Shown piece by piece: positions 61,784 through 64,000 of a stretch of 64,000 bases of DNA. Origin of the DNA: Halobacteriovoraceae bacterium (GTDB taxonomy: Bacteria; Bdellovibrionota; Bacteriovoracia; Bacteriovoracales; Bacteriovoracaceae); NCBI GenBank assembly GCA_002707495.1, contig PAMZ01000006.1:62001-126000 (forward strand). Direction: 5' to 3'. The notes below the pieces were generated by a model, which worked only from the letters and a program-made list of their open reading frames with translations, was not told where the DNA came from and searched no databases. Both the position numbers and the translations under genes were made by a program. Position 1 is the stretch's first letter. The number at the start of each line of letters is the position of its first letter.

Positions 61784-63010
61784 TTAATATTTTTTTATAA
61801 TGACACTAGAGTTTATACCTAGCATTCCAAACGAGTTATTTAATATCGTTTGAACGTTAGGGTTTTCTTTTGGTTTGTTAATAACAAGGTTTTCCATATG
61901 ACATTCAGGATCCAACTCTTCTACATTGATTCCAGCATGAATCATTCCATCTTCAAAACTTAAAAGATTTCCTGCAAGCTCCAACGCACCCGCAGCTCCC
62001 ATGCAATGACCTATATGTCCCTTGGTAAAATTAATAGAAGTTTTCCCACTATTTCCGAAAACCTCTCTAACAGCCGCGACCTCGTTAACATCCCCCATCA
62101 CCGTTCCCGTGGCATGTAAGTTTACAATATCGATTTCGGTCACATCCATTTGTGCTCGATCAAGTGTCTTTTTCATGCATTCTATTTGCCTTTCAGTGTT
62201 GGGTAAAACAAAGTCTGACGCATCAGAATTATAAGCATAGGCAATAACTTCACCATAAATCTTGGCGTTTCTCTTTTCGGCACTCTCCAAAGTCTCAATA
62301 TGGAAAATGCACCCTCCCTCACTAATGGCTATTCCATTTCTCGTTTTGCAAAGAGGTCTTGAAGCACGAGACACATCTTCATGTGACCCCAGCGCTCCTT
62401 GAGCGTTAAAAGCTGCAAAAATTCCAAAAGTCTGAGATGACTCGGAAATTCCTCCGCATAAAGCAGAGTCAACTTCACCCAATAGAATCTGTTGGACTCC
62501 ATTTATAAGCCCCATATTCCCGCCGGCACATGCCGACCCTACTGTATAATGAGGACCTGTAATTCCTAAATTGAGCGTCACTTCACCGGCACAAGAATTT
62601 GCCACAGTTCTAGGATTATGATGAATTGACCAAAGATTATAATCCAAATCGTTTTGATGCATTTGATAGACTTCTTCTTCAGTCTCGACATTTCCATGTT
62701 CAGTGATTCCAAGAAAAACTCCATATCTAGATTTATCTACATCGGCCCAATTAACTTTTGCATCCAGGAGTGCTTCATTGGCACAATAAATTGAAATAGA
62801 CCCAGCTCTAGTTCCACGTCTTCGGGCTTTTTTCTTTTGATGTTTTGTTTCATCGAAATCACAAAACCCAGCAGGTCTTTTTCCCATATAACGAATTTCA
62901 TTTTCAGTGATCCCGCTCTTACCTTCTAAAAGACTTTTGCGCATGGTGGATATATCGTTTCCAACTGGAGACGTTAAACCAACACCGGTAATGACTATTC
63001 TTCTATGCAT
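61784..63010 (-). CDS. FabF/FabB-like beta-ketoacyl-ACP synthase
   Basis: This is 408 residues from the ATG at 63010, four bases after AGAGGG; the frame extends 33 bases upstream without support. The ketosynthase triad is visible: C161 (VGSACAGGN), H299 (NLHATGT) and H335 (KGHIGHCMGAAG), with K330. It condenses malonyl-ACP onto the growing acyl chain with loss of CO2. It heads the minus-strand operon and gives the cluster its own elongation step. A FabD-type malonyl transferase is not present and would come from the housekeeping set. Confidence 0.9.
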   Translation of the reverse strand: MHRRIVITGVGLTSPVGNDISTMRKSLLEGKSGITENEIRYMGKRPAGFCDFDETKHQKKKARRRGTRAGSISIYCANEALLDAKVNWADVDKSRYGVFLGITEHGNVETEEEVYQMHQNDLDYNLWSIHHNPRTVANSCAGEVTLNLGITGPHYTVGSACAGGNMGLINGVQQILLGEVDSALCGGISESSQTFGIFAAFNAQGALGSHEDVSRASRPLCKTRNGIAISEGGCIFHIETLESAEKRNAKIYGEVIAYAYNSDASDFVLPNTERQIECMKKTLDRAQMDVTEIDIVNLHATGTVMGDVNEVAAVREVFGNSGKTSINFTKGHIGHCMGAAGALELAGNLLSFEDGMIHAGINVEELDPECHMENLVINKPKENPNVQTILNNSFGMLGINSSVIIKKY

Positions 63011-63093
63011 AAAACCCTCTAAATAAGTTGGTCTATTAAACAATAAACTTAATAAAAGTTAAATAGGTTTTTCGACCGAGAAGCCCTCTATTA

Positions 63094-64000
63094 CTAAGAT
63101 TTTTTTGCAATACGATACAAATATGAGGCAATTGCCAAAAATGCTGCTACGGATAATACTTCTTGTAGCATTGGGTTAATTTTCATCACCAAGGCGTCAC
63201 CAGCTGTATAGATGACGATAGCAATAACAACCCCCATTATCGCTTCACCAGCAATAAACCCAGAGCCCAATAATACACCTTTATCTTTACTTTCGTCTTC
63301 AACGACCCTCGACTTCTCTACAACCCATCGGATTATTCCTCCAAGAAAAATGGGGACTGCAAGAGTAACGGGAAGATATATTCCAACTGCAAGCGGCATA
63401 AGGTGCAACCTAAAAGATTTACCTCTTAAAAATAAACTATCAATTAATATAACTGCCACGCCTAACATAGCACCATATAAAACCATATTTACCGGAAGCT
63501 CTCCTTCACCGAAAAGTCCTTTAGTGATGGAAGCAAATAAGACGGCCTGAGGAGCTTTAAGACCCTCCCCGATGACATAAGCTTCATGTAGCAAGGTCAA
63601 TACTGGAGCAATAACAAAGGCCGGTATTATGACTCCAATAATCTGAGCCAATTGCTGATATTTTGGAGTCGCACCGATTAAATAACCTGTCTTTAAATCC
63701 TGAGAACAATCACCCGCAGTACATGCTGCACAACAAACTACAGCGGCCACTCCTAAGGTCGCAAGGATAGCTGAGTCACCTTTATAGCCAAGAGCAAGAA
63801 ATAATGCTGCTGAAACAAGTAGAGCTGAAATAGTCATACCTGAAACTGGGTTATTCGATGAACCAACAAGACCAACGATATAACTAGAGACTGCTACAAA
63901 TAAAAATGCGCAAACGATCATGAGGATTGTGGTAAAAACGGTAATTCCCCAGTCATTAATCATTTGAAAATAAAGACCAAGCATTAGTGCAAAACAAGTT
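63094..64000 (-). CDS. OPT-family transporter, partial (5' end outside window)
   Basis: The frame stays open to the right edge, so only the C-terminal about 302 residues of a usual 600-plus are seen. Family features are a run of membrane helices, VSSYIVGLVGSSNNPVSGMTI, GDCSQDLKTGYLIGATPKYQQ and YLPVTLAVPIFLGGIIRWVV, all typical of the prokaryotic OPT group. These move oligopeptides or metal-siderophore complexes across the inner membrane. It lies 83 bases upstream of the ketosynthase gene on the same strand; whether it shares a promoter is unclear. Uptake of peptides would fit a proteolytic lifestyle. Confidence 0.85.
   Translation of the reverse strand, partial: TCFALMLGLYFQMINDWGITVFTTILMIVCAFLFVAVSSYIVGLVGSSNNPVSGMTISALLVSAALFLALGYKGDSAILATLGVAAVVCCAACTAGDCSQDLKTGYLIGATPKYQQLAQIIGVIIPAFVIAPVLTLLHEAYVIGEGLKAPQAVLFASITKGLFGEGELPVNMVLYGAMLGVAVILIDSLFLRGKSFRLHLMPLAVGIYLPVTLAVPIFLGGIIRWVVEKSRVVEDESKDKGVLLGSGFIAGEAIMGVVIAIVIYTAGDALVMKINPMLQEVLSVAAFLAIASYLYRIAKKS

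Noticed and set aside
52350-63010. Aryl polyene or flexirubin cluster
   Set aside because: The ketosynthase, ACP, dehydratase and reductase genes fit, but no aromatic ammonia-lyase, AMP-ligase for aryl starters, or outer-membrane transfer genes are present, and OleABCD motifs are clear.
52350-63010. PUFA synthase locus feeding Ole proteins as in Shewanella
   Set aside because: No multidomain PfaA-like megasynthase or tandem ACPs are present; the enzymes are discrete type II proteins.
1-64000. tRNA, rRNA, riboswitch, prophage or transposase
   Set aside because: I saw no cloverleaf-type sequence, no rRNA-like stretch, no transposase or integrase motifs and no recognisable riboswitch leader while reading both strands; a covariance-model scan would be needed to exclude small RNAs fully.

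Overview
The window is an AT-rich, gene-dense bacterial chromosome segment with no tRNA, rRNA, CRISPR array or insertion sequence that I can see. It carries a Gram-negative gene set: TonB-type C-terminal domain, outer-membrane barrel, lipoproteins, HemF, a Suf operon with an Rrf2 regulator, and PutA. It also has many Sec-exported proteins and proteases, lysine-rich histone-H1-like proteins, PilZ proteins and a twitch-type radical SAM protein. Together these suggest a member of the Bdellovibrionota, most likely Bacteriovoracia (Bacteriovorax, Peredibacter or Halobacteriovorax-like). That assignment is inference from gene content, not a database result.

Region 1 (1-12.3 kb) is a run of exported proteins, mostly unassignable: a partial HExxH protein at the left edge, small cysteine-containing proteins, a translationally coupled tandem pair of about 700-residue paralogues that look like two-domain lipid-binding (TULIP/BPI-like) proteins, a coupled set of three exported proteins plus a 51-residue one, and a HELGH metalloprotease. 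Region 2 (12.3-25.2 kb) has a radical SAM protein fused to a glycosyltransferase-2-like domain, a receiver-like/PilZ-like signalling protein with two tiny downstream genes, a TrmK-type methyltransferase, proC overlapping putA, and an H1-like/SWIB chromatin protein. Region 3 (25.4-33.3 kb) has the cytochrome c maturation pair ccsB-ccsA, several exported proteins, a transaldolase-like aldolase and a lipoprotein matrixin. Region 4 (33.3-42.3 kb) has an unusual type IIA topoisomerase pair (B subunit with an H1-like tail, A subunit lacking the C-terminal domain), a trypsin-like protease, argS and a PilZ protein. Region 5 (42.4-52.3 kb) has rrf2-sufBCDS-nfu followed by a barrel-protein gene, then hemF and a CHASE2 adenylate cyclase.

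Region 6 (52.3-63.0 kb) is the most striking part. Two convergent operons meet with a 4-base overlap. The plus-strand operon encodes a CrtI-like FAD oxidoreductase, a FabG-like ketoreductase, a FabZ-like dehydratase and a FabI-like enoyl reductase. The minus-strand operon encodes a FabF-like ketosynthase, an acyl carrier protein, a second CrtI-like oxidoreductase, and then OleA-OleB-OleC-OleD. Ole proteins join two fatty acyl chains head to head and, through a beta-lactone, give a long internal olefin. Here the Ole set is packaged with nearly a complete dedicated type II fatty-acid elongation cycle and two desaturase/isomerase-type flavoproteins. The locus looks like a self-contained pathway for an unusual, possibly polyunsaturated, very long hydrocarbon. 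The window ends inside an OPT-family transporter gene.
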